NCBI RefSeq assembly: GCF_902859735.1
Contig: NZ_CADIJY010000008.1
Coordinates: forward strand, 1-64,000
Reading direction: 5' to 3'
DNA: 64,000 nucleotides
Source: Achromobacter aegrifaciens
GTDB taxonomy: Bacteria > Pseudomonadota > Gammaproteobacteria > Burkholderiales > Burkholderiaceae_B
Within the stretch, counting starts at the first letter, position 1; each line of letters starts with the position of its first letter. The position numbers and the translations under genes were made by a program. Below, one piece after another: positions 7,837 to 17,361 of this stretch. Below the pieces are notes generated by a model, which worked only from the letters and a program-made list of their open reading frames with translations, was not told where the DNA came from and did no database searches.

Positions 7837-9198
7837 ATGAAGAAACATCAGCGCACCACCATGATTTGCCTGCTGTCGGGCGCGGCAGCGATGATGCATG
7901 GCGCCCTAGGCCTGGCACAGACCGCAGCGCCCGCGGCAGGCGCGAATGCGCCGGCCCGCGACATCTCGATGGCGGTGAAGGGACAGCAGACCCTCATGCT
8001 GGATGGCGGCGCGCCCACGCGCATCGCCATCGGCGACCCGGATGTGGCGGACGTGAAGGTATTGCCCGCTTCCGGCAAGCGCGCGGGCTCAGTACTGCTC
8101 TATGGCAAGAAGCCCGGCACCACGCAATTGCAGGTCTGGTCCGGCAACAATGCGGCGCCGCAGATATGGAACGTCCGCGTCGGCGGGAGCGTGCAGGGCG
8201 CGTTGGCGAGCCGCGGCCTGGGCGGCGGCGCCAACGTGGACATCGCCGACGGCCATGCCGTGGTGTCGGGCCACGCCGAATCGCAGCTGGGGCAGATCGC
8301 GTCAGCCACCATGGCAGCATCCGCCGTGGGCGGGGAAAAGAATGTGGTGGACATGTCCACCGCAGGCGCCGGCGGCGTGGTGCAGGTGGAAGTGAAGGTC
8401 GTGGAAGTGTCGCGCTCGGTGATGAAGGCGGCCGGCATCAGCTTCACGGCCAGCAACGGCCCCTGGAGCGGCGGCAGCTCCACGATGCCCGCCAGTCTGG
8501 GCGGCGCGCTGGCTTCGGGTTTCTCGCTGTTCTACGACTCCAACAACTTTGCGGCGCGGCTGCGCCTGCTGCAGACCAATGGCATGGCGCGCGTCCTGGC
8601 CGAGCCGACCCTGGTGGCCCTGACCGGGCAGAGCGCCAGTTTCCTGGCCGGCGGCGAGCTGCCGATTCCGCAGGCCGGCGGCCTGGGCACGGTCAATGTG
8701 ACCTTCAAGCCCTTCGGCATCGGCCTGACCGTCACGCCGACCGTGCTCTCGCGCGACCGCATCTCGCTGAAGGTCGCGCCCGAGGCCAGCGAACTCGACT
8801 ACACCAACGGCATCGCCATCAATACCAGCGCGGACACCAGCACCATCATTCCCGCGTTGCGTACGCGCCGCGCTGATACCACGGTGGAACTGGGCGATGG
8901 CGAAAGCTTCGTGATCAGCGGCCTGGTATCGCGCCAGACCAAGGCCATGGTCAACAAGGTGCCCATGCTGGGCGACCTGCCCATCATCGGCGCGTTCTTT
9001 CGCAGCGTTGATTACTCCCAGGAGGACACCGAGCTGGTCATCGTCGTGACGCCGCGCCTGGTGCGCCCCATCGCGCGCGGCGTGGCCCTGCCGCTGCCGG
9101 GAGCCAAGCAGGAACAGACGGACACGGCATTCAACGCTTGGGGCTATTACCTGACCGGCCCGGTGGGCGGCCAGCAGATGCCGGGCTTTTCACGGTGA
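7837..9198 (+). CDS. cpaC: RcpA/CpaC Tad secretin
   Basis: The 453-aa protein has a signal peptide ending GALGLAQ, an N-terminal pilus-secretin domain ('KGQQTLMLDGGAPTRIAIGD' then 'VLLYGKKPGTTQL'), and a BON-like part. The secretin domain covers about residues 200-425, with 'VKVVEVSRSVMKAAGI' and the terminal signature 'VPMLGDLPIIGAFFRS'. It forms the outer-membrane pore for the Flp fibre. The ATG at 7837 gives a normal signal; an in-frame TTG at 7768 overlapping the cpaB stop is an alternative. It follows cpaB and precedes tadZ, the usual order. Confidence 0.93.
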   Translation: MKKHQRTTMICLLSGAAAMMHGALGLAQTAAPAAGANAPARDISMAVKGQQTLMLDGGAPTRIAIGDPDVADVKVLPASGKRAGSVLLYGKKPGTTQLQVWSGNNAAPQIWNVRVGGSVQGALASRGLGGGANVDIADGHAVVSGHAESQLGQIASATMAASAVGGEKNVVDMSTAGAGGVVQVEVKVVEVSRSVMKAAGISFTASNGPWSGGSSTMPASLGGALASGFSLFYDSNNFAARLRLLQTNGMARVLAEPTLVALTGQSASFLAGGELPIPQAGGLGTVNVTFKPFGIGLTVTPTVLSRDRISLKVAPEASELDYTNGIAINTSADTSTIIPALRTRRADTTVELGDGESFVISGLVSRQTKAMVNKVPMLGDLPIIGAFFRSVDYSQEDTELVIVVTPRLVRPIARGVALPLPGAKQEQTDTAFNAWGYYLTGPVGGQQMPGFSR

Positions 9199-9203
9199 GC
9201 AAT

Positions 9204-10523
9204 ATGAAGACACATGCCAGCGAATGGGTGGGCCTGCAAAACGGCACGCGGTTCCTGTTCTGCTCCCAGGGCAACGCGGTTGCGGCGCAGTTGGGACAGG
9301 CTTTGGGCGACCTGGGGATGCTGACCCAGGAATCGCCGCGCATAGAGGAACTGGCGCGGCGCCTGACGGAGATCGCGCCGCAGGTGGTGTTCCTGGACTT
9401 CACCCTGAGCGACGACGAGCCTGGCAAACTGTTCAAGTCCGCCGAACTGGCGCGCTTGCTGGCCCGCATTGCGCCGACGTTGCCGCGCGTGGCGGTGGGC
9501 TTCCTGAGCCAGCCGGAAGGGGCGATCGCCGCCTTGCGGGCAGGCGTCAGCGATTTTGTCGATCCCTCGGTGGCGCCGCAGGAAATCAAGGAAGTGGTGC
9601 AGCGCCTGCTCGACCGGCAGTCCGATGGCCGCATGGACGGCACGCGCCGCAGCGTCGTGCTGCTGGGCGCGCGTCCGGGCGTGGGCGCCAGCACCCTGGC
9701 CGTGCATCTGGCGGGCATGGTGCAGGACCGCCTGAAGCTTGCGCACGGCCAGCGCGCCGCTGCCTTGGGAGCCAAGGCGGCCAAGCCTTCCGGCGAACCG
9801 CTGCCCTTGTCCAGCCGCGTGGCGCTGATGGACCTGGGCTGGCCCGTGGGCGATTGCCAGCTCTATCTGAATATCGGCGGCGACTTCGATTTCGCCGAGG
9901 CGGCCCGCAACCTGCGCCGCCTCGACTCGACGCTGCTGGGATCGGCCATGGCGCATACGGCCAACGGCTTGAGCGTGCTGTCGCTGCCGCGAGACCTGGG
10001 CCAGATGCGTGACGTGTCGCAGTCGGATTCGCTGCTGGTGTTCGAGCGCATGCGCCAGCACTTCTCGGTCGTGGTGGCCGATGCGGGCGGTTTCAGCAAT
10101 CCCGAATTCGTGTCGGGGTTGGCGCGCGCCTCGCAGCTGAACTGGATCGTGACCGACCAGAGCGTCGGCGCGCTGGTGTCGCTGGCCGGCGTACTGCAGG
10201 AGCTGGAGCAGCAGCACGTGGACCGGCGCAGCCTGGGCCTGATCGTCAACCGCTATGACGAACGCTACGGCATGACGGCGCAGCAGATCGCCGAACGCTT
10301 CCAGCTGGAACTGGTGGGCACGCTGCCGGACCGCACGCTGCCCTTGATGGTGTGCACGAACCGGGGCCATCTGCTGCACGAAGAGGCCGAACGCGATGTC
10401 TACGTGCGCGCGGTGCAGGCGCTGGCGGAACGCCTGTGCGCCGAAGAGAACTCGCCTGGCGGGCGGGCAGGCTGGCTGGCCACCTGGCTGCCCGGCGTGC
10501 ACCGCCGCATGGTGGTCGGTTGA
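9204..10523 (+). CDS. tadZ: TadZ/CpaE-like ParA-family pilus localisation ATPase
   Basis: The 439-aa protein has an N-terminal receiver-like domain (about residues 15-130, with 'PQVVFLDFTLSDDE') and a C-terminal MinD/ParA ATPase domain. The P-loop GARPGVGAST lacks the signature lysine of the deviant Walker A (KGGxGKT) and the usual GK pair, as in several TadZ proteins. A Walker-B-like 'VVVADAGGF' and a 'QSVGALVSLAG' segment follow. Family members mark the site of pilus assembly. An insert rich in Ala/Lys/Pro (about residues 175-200) splits the ATPase domain. The start is the ATG at 9204; a GTG three codons earlier overlaps the secretin stop. Confidence 0.88.
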   Translation: MKTHASEWVGLQNGTRFLFCSQGNAVAAQLGQALGDLGMLTQESPRIEELARRLTEIAPQVVFLDFTLSDDEPGKLFKSAELARLLARIAPTLPRVAVGFLSQPEGAIAALRAGVSDFVDPSVAPQEIKEVVQRLLDRQSDGRMDGTRRSVVLLGARPGVGASTLAVHLAGMVQDRLKLAHGQRAAALGAKAAKPSGEPLPLSSRVALMDLGWPVGDCQLYLNIGGDFDFAEAARNLRRLDSTLLGSAMAHTANGLSVLSLPRDLGQMRDVSQSDSLLVFERMRQHFSVVVADAGGFSNPEFVSGLARASQLNWIVTDQSVGALVSLAGVLQELEQQHVDRRSLGLIVNRYDERYGMTAQQIAERFQLELVGTLPDRTLPLMVCTNRGHLLHEEAERDVYVRAVQALAERLCAEENSPGGRAGWLATWLPGVHRRMVVG

Positions 10524-10556
10524 CGGACAGACAGACGGACGGCTACGGGATCCGAC

Positions 10557-11918
10557 ATGATCATGACAGCGACGATAGAGTTCGGCGGCGATGGCGACAA
10601 AGGCTTTTCGGCGTCGGACCGCTACCAGGAAGTGAAGACGGCGGCGTACGAGCACCTGCTGTCCCGCATCGAGGAGCTGGGTGCGGAGTTCGGCCGCTGG
10701 GCCAGGTCGGCGATCCAGGAATTCGTGGACATCGAGGTCGCGAGCTTCGTACGCCTGCGCCGGGTGCCGATCAACGAAGGGGAAATGCGCGCCATTGCCG
10801 AAGCGCTGACCAAGGAACTGGCCGGCCTGGGCCCCCTGGAGGATCTGCTGGCGGACCCGGCCGTGGAGGACATCCTGATCAACGGCTATGACAATGTCTT
10901 CGTCTCGCGCCGCGGCGTGCTGGCCCGCGAGACGCTGCGCTTCACCGACAATCAGCATGTGCTGCGCATCGTGCGCCGCATCCTGGCGCCGATCGGCCGG
11001 CGGCTCGACGAATCCAGCCCCATGGTGGACGCGCGCCTGCCCGACGGCGGCCGCCTGAACGTGGTGATCGAACCATTGGCGGTCGACGGCCCCATGGTGT
11101 CGATCCGCAAGTTCCGCCAGGACCCGCTCAAGCCGGCGGACCTGCTGACCTTGGGCAGCTTCGATGAAGAGATCTACCGGCTGCTGAACGAGGCCGTGAA
11201 GAACCGCTGCAACATCCTGGTGTCCGGCGGCACCAGTTCGGGCAAGACTTCGCTGCTGAACGCGCTGGCGTTCTTCATTCCGGAAACGGAACGCGTGGTG
11301 ACGGTGGAGGACACCGCCGAACTGTCGCTCAACCATCCCCACGTGGTGCGGCTGGAGTCGCGTCAGGGCGGCTTTGACGGCAGCGGCGCCGTCAGCATCC
11401 GCGAGCTGATCCGCAACAGCCTGCGCATGCGGCCGGACCGCGTGGTGGTGGGCGAAGTGCGCGGCGCCGAGGTCATGGACATGCTGCAGGCCATGAACAC
11501 CGGACACGAGGGATCCATGGCGACCATCCATGCGAACTCCCCGCGCGAATGCCTGTACCGGATCGAGATGCTGGCCGGCTTCGCCGGATTCCAGGGCAGC
11601 GAGGACAGCCTGCGCAGGCAGATCGCCAGCGCGCTGGACTTCATCGTGCAGATCGGCCGCCTGTCCAACGGCAAGCGCCGCGTGCTGTCGGTGACCGAGA
11701 TCACGGGCATGGGCGACAACGTGATCTCCACCCAGGAACTCTATCGCCACGAATCCTACGCAACGCAGGATGGCGAGGAGAAAGATCGCTGGAACTGGCT
11801 GGGCATTCATCCTCACACGCCCAAGCTGGCCAAGCTGCGCAACGAGGCGCGCGCCAGCGACAACCCGCCGGACGATCGCGATGGCGGGGGCGGCGGATTC
11901 TGGAGCAGGAGGCGCTGA
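10557..11918 (+). CDS. tadA: TadA/CpaF secretion ATPase
   Basis: The 453-aa protein is a GspE/VirB11-superfamily hexameric ATPase. It shows the CpaF-type N-terminal segment ('LGPLEDLLADPAVEDILINGYDNVFV'), Walker A GGTSSGKTS at residues 224-232, the Asp box ('VVTVEDTAEL'), Walker B 'RPDRVVVGEVRGAE', and the His box 'GHEGSMATIHANSP'. It powers pilin polymerisation from the cytoplasmic face with TadB and TadC. The C-terminus ends in a Gly/Arg-rich tail. Its stop overlaps the tadB start (TGATG), so the genes are translationally coupled. Confidence 0.95.
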   Translation: MIMTATIEFGGDGDKGFSASDRYQEVKTAAYEHLLSRIEELGAEFGRWARSAIQEFVDIEVASFVRLRRVPINEGEMRAIAEALTKELAGLGPLEDLLADPAVEDILINGYDNVFVSRRGVLARETLRFTDNQHVLRIVRRILAPIGRRLDESSPMVDARLPDGGRLNVVIEPLAVDGPMVSIRKFRQDPLKPADLLTLGSFDEEIYRLLNEAVKNRCNILVSGGTSSGKTSLLNALAFFIPETERVVTVEDTAELSLNHPHVVRLESRQGGFDGSGAVSIRELIRNSLRMRPDRVVVGEVRGAEVMDMLQAMNTGHEGSMATIHANSPRECLYRIEMLAGFAGFQGSEDSLRRQIASALDFIVQIGRLSNGKRRVLSVTEITGMGDNVISTQELYRHESYATQDGEEKDRWNWLGIHPHTPKLAKLRNEARASDNPPDDRDGGGGGFWSRRR

Positions 11919-12841
11919 TGCAGGAAGCCCTGGCGCTTGCGAGCCTGGCCGTGGTGCTGGCCATAGGAGCGGTGCTGCTGTGGCGCCATGCCGACCGCCG
12001 CGCCCGCCGGGCGGCCAGTTCCGCCTTTCTGGAGAGCCAGCTGCAGCGGGGCCGCGACGAGGCCGCCGCCGACGCGCCTTTCGCTGAGAACACACGTGAG
12101 TTCCGCAGCGGGTTTTCCGGTTGGGACCGCTTGCTGCGCCTGGCCGGCCTGCGGCAAAGCGCCGGCTTGTATGTGCGCATCGCGCTTCCCGTCGTGGTCG
12201 GCGCGGCGCTGGCATGGACATTCCTGGGGGCGCTTTCCGGCGCGGTGACCCTGCTGCTGCTGGCGGTGTTCGCCTACTTCCTGCTGTGGCTGAAGGCCGA
12301 CAAGCGCCAGCGGCGCATGATCTCGCAGCTGCCTGCGTTCCTGGACAACATCGTGCGCCTGCTCACCATCGGCAACAGCATGGGCGCCGCGTTCCAGACG
12401 GCCGCCGCCGCTGCCGACGAACCTTTGCGCGAAGTGGTGGAGACGGCGGCCGGCCTTAGCCGCTCCAAGGAACTCGACGCGGCCCTGGCGCACGTGTCGC
12501 GCCTGTATGGGCTGAAGGAGCTGTACATGGTGGCGGCGGTGGTGTCGCTGGCCCTGCGCTTCGGCGGCCGCAGCGACCAGGTGCTGGAACGCATGGCGGC
12601 CTTCATGCGCGACGTGGCGCAGGCGCGAAATGAACTGACCGCCAGTTCGGCCGAGGTCCGCTTGTCGGCCTGGATTCTGGCCTTGCTGCCGGTGGGCATC
12701 GCGGGCTTCATCATCGTCGCCAACAACAACTTGTTCATGGGCCTGTGGCAGGACCCGCAAGGCTTCAGGATGCTGCTGACCGCGGTCTGCCTGCAGATCG
12801 GCGGCTGCTATTGGCTCTATCGCATGGCCAAGGCCATTTGA
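11918..12841 (+). CDS. tadB: TadB inner-membrane platform protein
   Basis: The 307-aa protein carries a GspF/T2SSF domain. It has an N-terminal membrane helix, two helices near residues 85-125, the conserved cytoplasmic 'QLPAFLDNIVRLLTIGNSMGAAFQ' region, and two C-terminal helices. It pairs with TadC to form the membrane platform on which TadA acts. The ATG overlaps the tadA stop. The frame extends far upstream inside tadA, but that extension is antithetical to the tadA coding sequence and is ignored. Confidence 0.93.
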   Translation: MQEALALASLAVVLAIGAVLLWRHADRRARRAASSAFLESQLQRGRDEAAADAPFAENTREFRSGFSGWDRLLRLAGLRQSAGLYVRIALPVVVGAALAWTFLGALSGAVTLLLLAVFAYFLLWLKADKRQRRMISQLPAFLDNIVRLLTIGNSMGAAFQTAAAAADEPLREVVETAAGLSRSKELDAALAHVSRLYGLKELYMVAAVVSLALRFGGRSDQVLERMAAFMRDVAQARNELTASSAEVRLSAWILALLPVGIAGFIIVANNNLFMGLWQDPQGFRMLLTAVCLQIGGCYWLYRMAKAI

Positions 12842-12854
12842 CCGGAGGGGCGCC

Positions 12855-13850
12855 ATGCAAATCCTGCAATCCTGGAACGCTTCCACCGTGCTGGCGATGG
12901 CGCTGATGCTGGTGGCGGCTGGCCTGGTGGTGCTGGGCCTGGGCATGGCGCGGCGCCTGCGCAGCCAGGGCCGCAGTCGCCAGGTGGTGGATCAGGCGCT
13001 GGCCGCGCGCGACGGCGCGAGGGCGTCGGCGGCCGCGCGCAGCGAAGGCGGGCAGGGCAGGCTGGCGGCGGCCGCGCGGGCGGCCGACACGTTCGGCAAG
13101 CGCCTGAGCGAAGGCCGGCTGGCCGATGCGCTGCTGGCCGCCGAGGACCGCAAGCTGGTGGACATGGCCGGCTATGCCAACCCCGGCACCGCGCGTTCGC
13201 GCTTCGTCCTGATCCGGCTTGGCCTGGCGATCCTGCTGCCCGTGGCGGCGGTCATGCTGGACTGGCACAAGCATCTTCCGGATATGCCGCTGGGCGCTTT
13301 TGTCGTGGCCTTCGTGGCTTTCGCTGTCGGCTACATGCTGCCGAAATGGATCGTGCAGCGGCGCCTGGCGCGCCGTCGCAGGCAAGCGGCCGATGAGTTG
13401 CCCTTGCTGATTGACCTGTTGCGCCTGTTGCAGGGCGTGGGCCTGTCGATCGACCAGAGCCTGCAGGTGCTGGTCAAGGAGTTCGGCCAGGTGCTGCCGG
13501 TGCTGTCATTCGAATTGCGGCTGGCGTCCGAGCTCTATGTGCGTGGCCGCACGCGCGAACAATCGCTGGCCAGGATGGCCACGGGCTTCGACAACGACGA
13601 CCTGTCCGCCATCTGCCGCCTGATCGCGCAGGTGGACCAGCACGGCGGCGCGGTGCAGGAGCCCTTGAACCGCTTCGGCGAACGCCTGCGCGACAAGCGG
13701 CGCCTGGAACTGAAGGAGAAGGTGGGCAAGACCACGGTCAAGATGACCGGGGTCATGATCGTGACGCTATTGCCCGCGCTGTTGATCGTGACGGGCGGGG
13801 CTGGGTTCATCGCGGTGTTGCGCGGTTTGTCGCGCATGGGGGGGATGTAA
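12855..13850 (+). CDS. tadC: TadC inner-membrane platform protein
   Basis: The 331-aa protein has a second GspF-type domain. It has an N-terminal helix, a variable basic Ala-rich region (residues 35-95), a pair of helices at about 115-165, the 'ADELPLLIDLLRLLQGVGLSIDQSLQ' core motif and C-terminal helices. It lies 13 bp after tadB with a GGAGGGG ribosome site. TadB and TadC are paralogues that probably form a heteromeric platform. The stop overlaps the tadD start (TAATGA). Confidence 0.93.
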   Translation: MQILQSWNASTVLAMALMLVAAGLVVLGLGMARRLRSQGRSRQVVDQALAARDGARASAAARSEGGQGRLAAAARAADTFGKRLSEGRLADALLAAEDRKLVDMAGYANPGTARSRFVLIRLGLAILLPVAAVMLDWHKHLPDMPLGAFVVAFVAFAVGYMLPKWIVQRRLARRRRQAADELPLLIDLLRLLQGVGLSIDQSLQVLVKEFGQVLPVLSFELRLASELYVRGRTREQSLARMATGFDNDDLSAICRLIAQVDQHGGAVQEPLNRFGERLRDKRRLELKEKVGKTTVKMTGVMIVTLLPALLIVTGGAGFIAVLRGLSRMGGM

Positions 13851-14719
13851 TGAACGGCGCAACGGAAAGCAGCTCGCGCGCATGGCGCTGCGTGCTTGTC
13901 GTCACGGTGCTGGCGGCGGGCGCGGGTTTGAGCGGATGCAAGACCAACAACGCGGAATCCGCCTGGCAACTGATCCAGCAACAGCAGCAGGAGCAGGCGC
14001 TGTTGCGGCAGAAGGAGGACGAGGCCCAGAGCAAGAGCCGGCCCAAGGAACCCGAGATGATGCTGTCCATGATCGTCGAGGCGCAACGCCAGGAACGCTA
14101 TTTCGCGTCGCTCGCGTACATCGACGGCTATCAGCAGAAGTACGGCAACGACGCGCGCGTGGCCGTGCTCCGCGCCGAGGCGCTGCGCCAGACCGGGCAG
14201 GCGGCGCTGAGCGAACAGGCCTATCGCGCGCTTACCGCCACCGACCAGGCGGCCGAGGGCTGGCACGGCCTGGGTCTGATCGCCGGTTCGCGCGGGCAGT
14301 TCGACCAGGCGGCCGATTATTTTTCGCGGGCGGCCAAGCTGGCTCCCATGGACGCGCGCATCCTGGGCGACCTGGGCTATGCGCGCCTGCGCGCGGGCGA
14401 TCCGGCGGGCGCGCGCGTGCCGCTGGGGCAGGCGGCCGAACTGACGCCGGAAAGCGGCAAGGTGCTGGCGAACCTGGCGGTGTTGCTGCTGGTCGAGGGC
14501 GATCCGCTCAAGGCGCAGCGCCTGATGGAGCGGGCGCAACTGAATGAAGAGGCGCGCGGACAGGTGCTGCGCCTGGCCGCCGAGATCCGCGGCCAGCTGG
14601 CCCCGGCGGCGGGCGCTTCCTATGCGCCTGCCACCCGGGTGTCCAGCGGCGAACAGGCCGTCATGCCGTTGATGAGCCCCTTGATGGACGGCTTGGGTAA
14701 CGGACCCATCGTGCGCTAA
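13850..14719 (+). CDS. tadD: TadD TPR lipoprotein (pilotin-like)
   Basis: The 289-aa protein has a lipoprotein signal with lipobox LSGC (Cys30), a Gln/Glu-rich spacer, and at least three tetratricopeptide repeats between about residues 100 and 235 ('GWHGLGLIAGSRGQFDQAADYFSRAAKLAP' lies in one). In Tad systems TadD is an outer-membrane lipoprotein needed for secretin stability or assembly. It starts on the last base of the tadC stop codon. Confidence 0.9.
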   Translation: MNGATESSSRAWRCVLVVTVLAAGAGLSGCKTNNAESAWQLIQQQQQEQALLRQKEDEAQSKSRPKEPEMMLSMIVEAQRQERYFASLAYIDGYQQKYGNDARVAVLRAEALRQTGQAALSEQAYRALTATDQAAEGWHGLGLIAGSRGQFDQAADYFSRAAKLAPMDARILGDLGYARLRAGDPAGARVPLGQAAELTPESGKVLANLAVLLLVEGDPLKAQRLMERAQLNEEARGQVLRLAAEIRGQLAPAAGASYAPATRVSSGEQAVMPLMSPLMDGLGNGPIVR

Positions 14720-14741
14720 CCCCGTTTTGAGGAAGACTGCC

Positions 14742-15179
14742 ATGTCCCATTCGACCCAGCACGCCTTGTTCATCGTGGCCTGCGCGCTTGCGGCGCTGGC
14801 GCCCGCGGCCGTCCTGGCGCAATCCAATGCGCCGTTGACGGGCAGCATGTCGGGCGCCGCGGGCAGCGCGCCGTCCGCTCAGGCGCCTGCCGCCGTGTCG
14901 GCGCCGGAACCTGTGTCCGCCATGCCGGAGCGGGCCGTGGTGCAGCAGGTGCAGACTCCGCTGCCGCAGGCGCCCGCCGCCGCGCCTGCGGCGCAAGAAG
15001 GCTTTGGCGACGTGACGCGCGGGCTGCTGGCGGCGCAGGCCGACGGGCGGCGCGCTGGCAATGCCTTGCCCGTGCTGGGGCCGGTGTCTACCGCCGCCTG
15101 GAACCGCTATCTGGAGAGCTTCAAGCATCCCATTCCCGTGTGGTTCGACCGGAATGTGGAAATTCCCAACGTCCAATAG
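14742..15179 (+). CDS. DUF3613 family secreted protein of the tad locus
   Basis: The 145-aa protein has a clear signal peptide ending AAVLAQ, an Ala/Pro/Ser-rich middle, and a conserved C-terminal half ('GDVTRGLLAAQADGRRAG' and 'LPVLGPVSTAAWNRYLESFKHPIP'). It matches the DUF3613 proteins found in tad clusters of Burkholderiales. The function is unknown. Its position between tadD and tadG, with a strong GAGGAAG ribosome site, says it belongs to the pilus operon and acts in the periplasm. Confidence 0.8.
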   Translation: MSHSTQHALFIVACALAALAPAAVLAQSNAPLTGSMSGAAGSAPSAQAPAAVSAPEPVSAMPERAVVQQVQTPLPQAPAAAPAAQEGFGDVTRGLLAAQADGRRAGNALPVLGPVSTAAWNRYLESFKHPIPVWFDRNVEIPNVQ

Positions 15180-15206
15180 GTTCCGGGCGTTGGTATTCCC
15201 CGCCGC

Positions 15207-17324
15207 ATGCGGGTATGGAGTCGCAAGAGCATGTCAGCCGGCCGTCCACATCCTTCCTCGCCGTCGCGTCAACGCGGCAGCATGACCGTCGCCGTCGTCT
15301 TCGCGGTGCTGGTGGGGGTGGTGTTGCTCGGCGTGCTGCAGCTTGGCTACGGCTTCTACATGAAGCGCGAAATGCAGAAGGCGGCGGACCTGGCGGCGCT
15401 GTCGGCCGTCCAGGTGCTGAGCCTGGGCTCCAGCGCGGATTGCGCCCGGGCCGCCGCCGCTGGCCGCGCTTCCGCCCTGGCCAATGTGCCGAACATCCTG
15501 GATGCGTTCACGGCCGCCGATTTCACGGTGGAATGCAAGGTGTGGGATCCGACGCGGTCCGACCCCTCCGGCATGCACGTCTTCGACGCGGCGGGCGGGC
15601 AGGCCTATAACGCAGTGCGGGTAGCGGCGCGCAAGCAACTGGCCAATCTTATCCCTGGCGTGGGCGGCGTCACGGCGTCGGTGGCGGCGGTGGCGACCAA
15701 CACCCAACCCGTGGCGACCTTCACAGTGGGGTCGCGGCTATTGCGCCTGGAACGCGGCGGCCTGCTGTCGCAGCTGCTGGCCACGGTGGGGGCGTCGCCT
15801 ACGCAACTGGACGTGCTGGACGCCGCCGGCCTGGCCAATGTCGGCATTACGCCGGCCGGCCTGCTGGAGGCGCTGGGCCTGCCGCTGTCGGTGGCTGCGG
15901 GCGTGGGCACGCCCGAGCAATTGACGGCGCTGAGCAACCTAACCCTGGGTCAGCTCTTGCGCGCCACGCTAAGCGTCATCGACAAGCAGAGAACCGCCAA
16001 CGCCGATGTCGGATTGTTGAGCGAAGCCATCAACACGGTGTTGGACTTGATGCCGCTGAACCTGCCTGTGAAGCTGTTCGGCGATGGCGGCGTGCTGAAT
16101 CTGAACCTGGTGGGCGGCGACCCCACCGCTGCCTTGCAGGCCCAGGTCAACGCGCTGAACATCCTGGAAACCGGACTGGCCATCGCCAACGGCAGCAACC
16201 TGATCAATCTGGGGCTGAGCGTGCCGCTGCTGGGCCTGGACGCCCGGGTGCGCATCGTCGAGCCGCCTGCCGTGGGCGTGGGCGGTGTCGGCGCGCAAGC
16301 CATCAGCGCCGGCATACGCGTGTATCTGCGCGTCAACACCAGCAACATCCCGCTGGTCGGGCCCTTGCTGGCCAACACCCTGAATACCAAGGTGGATCTG
16401 CCCATCATCATCGACGTGGCGCAATCCACAGGTACGCTGCGCAAGCTGTGCGAAGCGCCGCTGGCCGAGAACCAGGCGATGATCGATGTGACGTCGGCTG
16501 CGGCCAGCGTCTGTCTGGGCCGCTTCCCCGGCATGGCGTCAGCCACCGACCCGAGCGCCGCGAATTTCCAGTCGCTCACGAACCGCTGCGAGCCCAGCGC
16601 ATTCGGCGCCATAGGACGGCATCAGGTCTTGAACGTACTGGGCATATTGCCGCTTACCGCCCGGGTCACGCTGCCGGTGTTCAGTTCCTCGGCGCCCGTG
16701 TCGGTGACGCTCACTGCGCCGCCATCGCCCAACGCCACCACCACCGTCAATGCCACCAACGTGGACCTGTCCAAGCTGGCCTCCAACCTGACGGACGCGC
16801 TGATCGGGGGCATCCTGGGGGATTTGTTCAACACCGGCACCCCGCTGACCGAAACGCAACGCACAGAGCTGGCGACGCAGTTGGTGGGCGGAGACAAGAA
16901 CAACGCCGGCAAGACCATCTCCAAGGTCGTCAACGACATGCAGTGGTCCAAGACGGCGATGGACCAGCTCGGGGCGCGCCTGACCACGGGTGGCTTGACG
17001 GGGGTGTTGGGCGGCACGCTGCAACTGGTTGGCGGCATCCTGAACTCGCTCTTGTTGGCCCCCCTCAGCGACGTGACCTGCGCGCTGGCGCTGGTGCCGG
17101 ACGCGATCCGGCAGTGCCGCGTCAACGCCGTCGGCGCGCTGGCCTTGAACGGCAGCGGGCAGGTGGGCGGCGTGCTGTCGGTCGTCATGGTGCTGCTGGA
17201 TCCTTTGCTGAGTTCGTTGTCCGTGGCGTTGCAGCAACTGCTTAATGTGCTGGGCCTGAGCGTGGGCCAGACCGACGTAGCGCTGATTTCCGTGGATTGC
17301 GGCAAACCCCGCCTGGTGTATTGA
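15207..17324 (+). CDS. tadG: TadG-like minor pseudopilin, large
   Basis: The 705-aa protein has the TadE/G N-terminus: basic residues, [22 protein letters not shown] as the membrane anchor, then '[20 protein letters not shown]', which is the DUF2134-type signature of TadG. The long periplasmic part is rich in Leu, Gly and Asn and contains several Cys residues (near residues 75, 105, 440, 460, 490, 650, 660 and 700). An internal ATG at 15231 is an equally good start. It anchors or terminates the pilus in other systems. It closes the structural part of the cluster; the regulator gene follows after 37 bp. Confidence 0.85.
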   Translation: MRVWSRKSMSAGRPHPSSPSRQRGSMTVAVVFAVLVGVVLLGVLQLGYGFYMKREMQKAADLAALSAVQVLSLGSSADCARAAAAGRASALANVPNILDAFTAADFTVECKVWDPTRSDPSGMHVFDAAGGQAYNAVRVAARKQLANLIPGVGGVTASVAAVATNTQPVATFTVGSRLLRLERGGLLSQLLATVGASPTQLDVLDAAGLANVGITPAGLLEALGLPLSVAAGVGTPEQLTALSNLTLGQLLRATLSVIDKQRTANADVGLLSEAINTVLDLMPLNLPVKLFGDGGVLNLNLVGGDPTAALQAQVNALNILETGLAIANGSNLINLGLSVPLLGLDARVRIVEPPAVGVGGVGAQAISAGIRVYLRVNTSNIPLVGPLLANTLNTKVDLPIIIDVAQSTGTLRKLCEAPLAENQAMIDVTSAAASVCLGRFPGMASATDPSAANFQSLTNRCEPSAFGAIGRHQVLNVLGILPLTARVTLPVFSSSAPVSVTLTAPPSPNATTTVNATNVDLSKLASNLTDALIGGILGDLFNTGTPLTETQRTELATQLVGGDKNNAGKTISKVVNDMQWSKTAMDQLGARLTTGGLTGVLGGTLQLVGGILNSLLLAPLSDVTCALALVPDAIRQCRVNAVGALALNGSGQVGGVLSVVMVLLDPLLSSLSVALQQLLNVLGLSVGQTDVALISVDCGKPRLVY

Positions 17325-17361
17325 TGATGAAGCCTCTGACCCCTGTCCTTTCCATCCCCGC

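Noticed and set aside
9147-12221. A 1024-codon minus-strand frame across the tad genes
   Set aside because: High GC leaves the antisense of tadZ, tadA and tadB open. The sense strand encodes clear Tad proteins.
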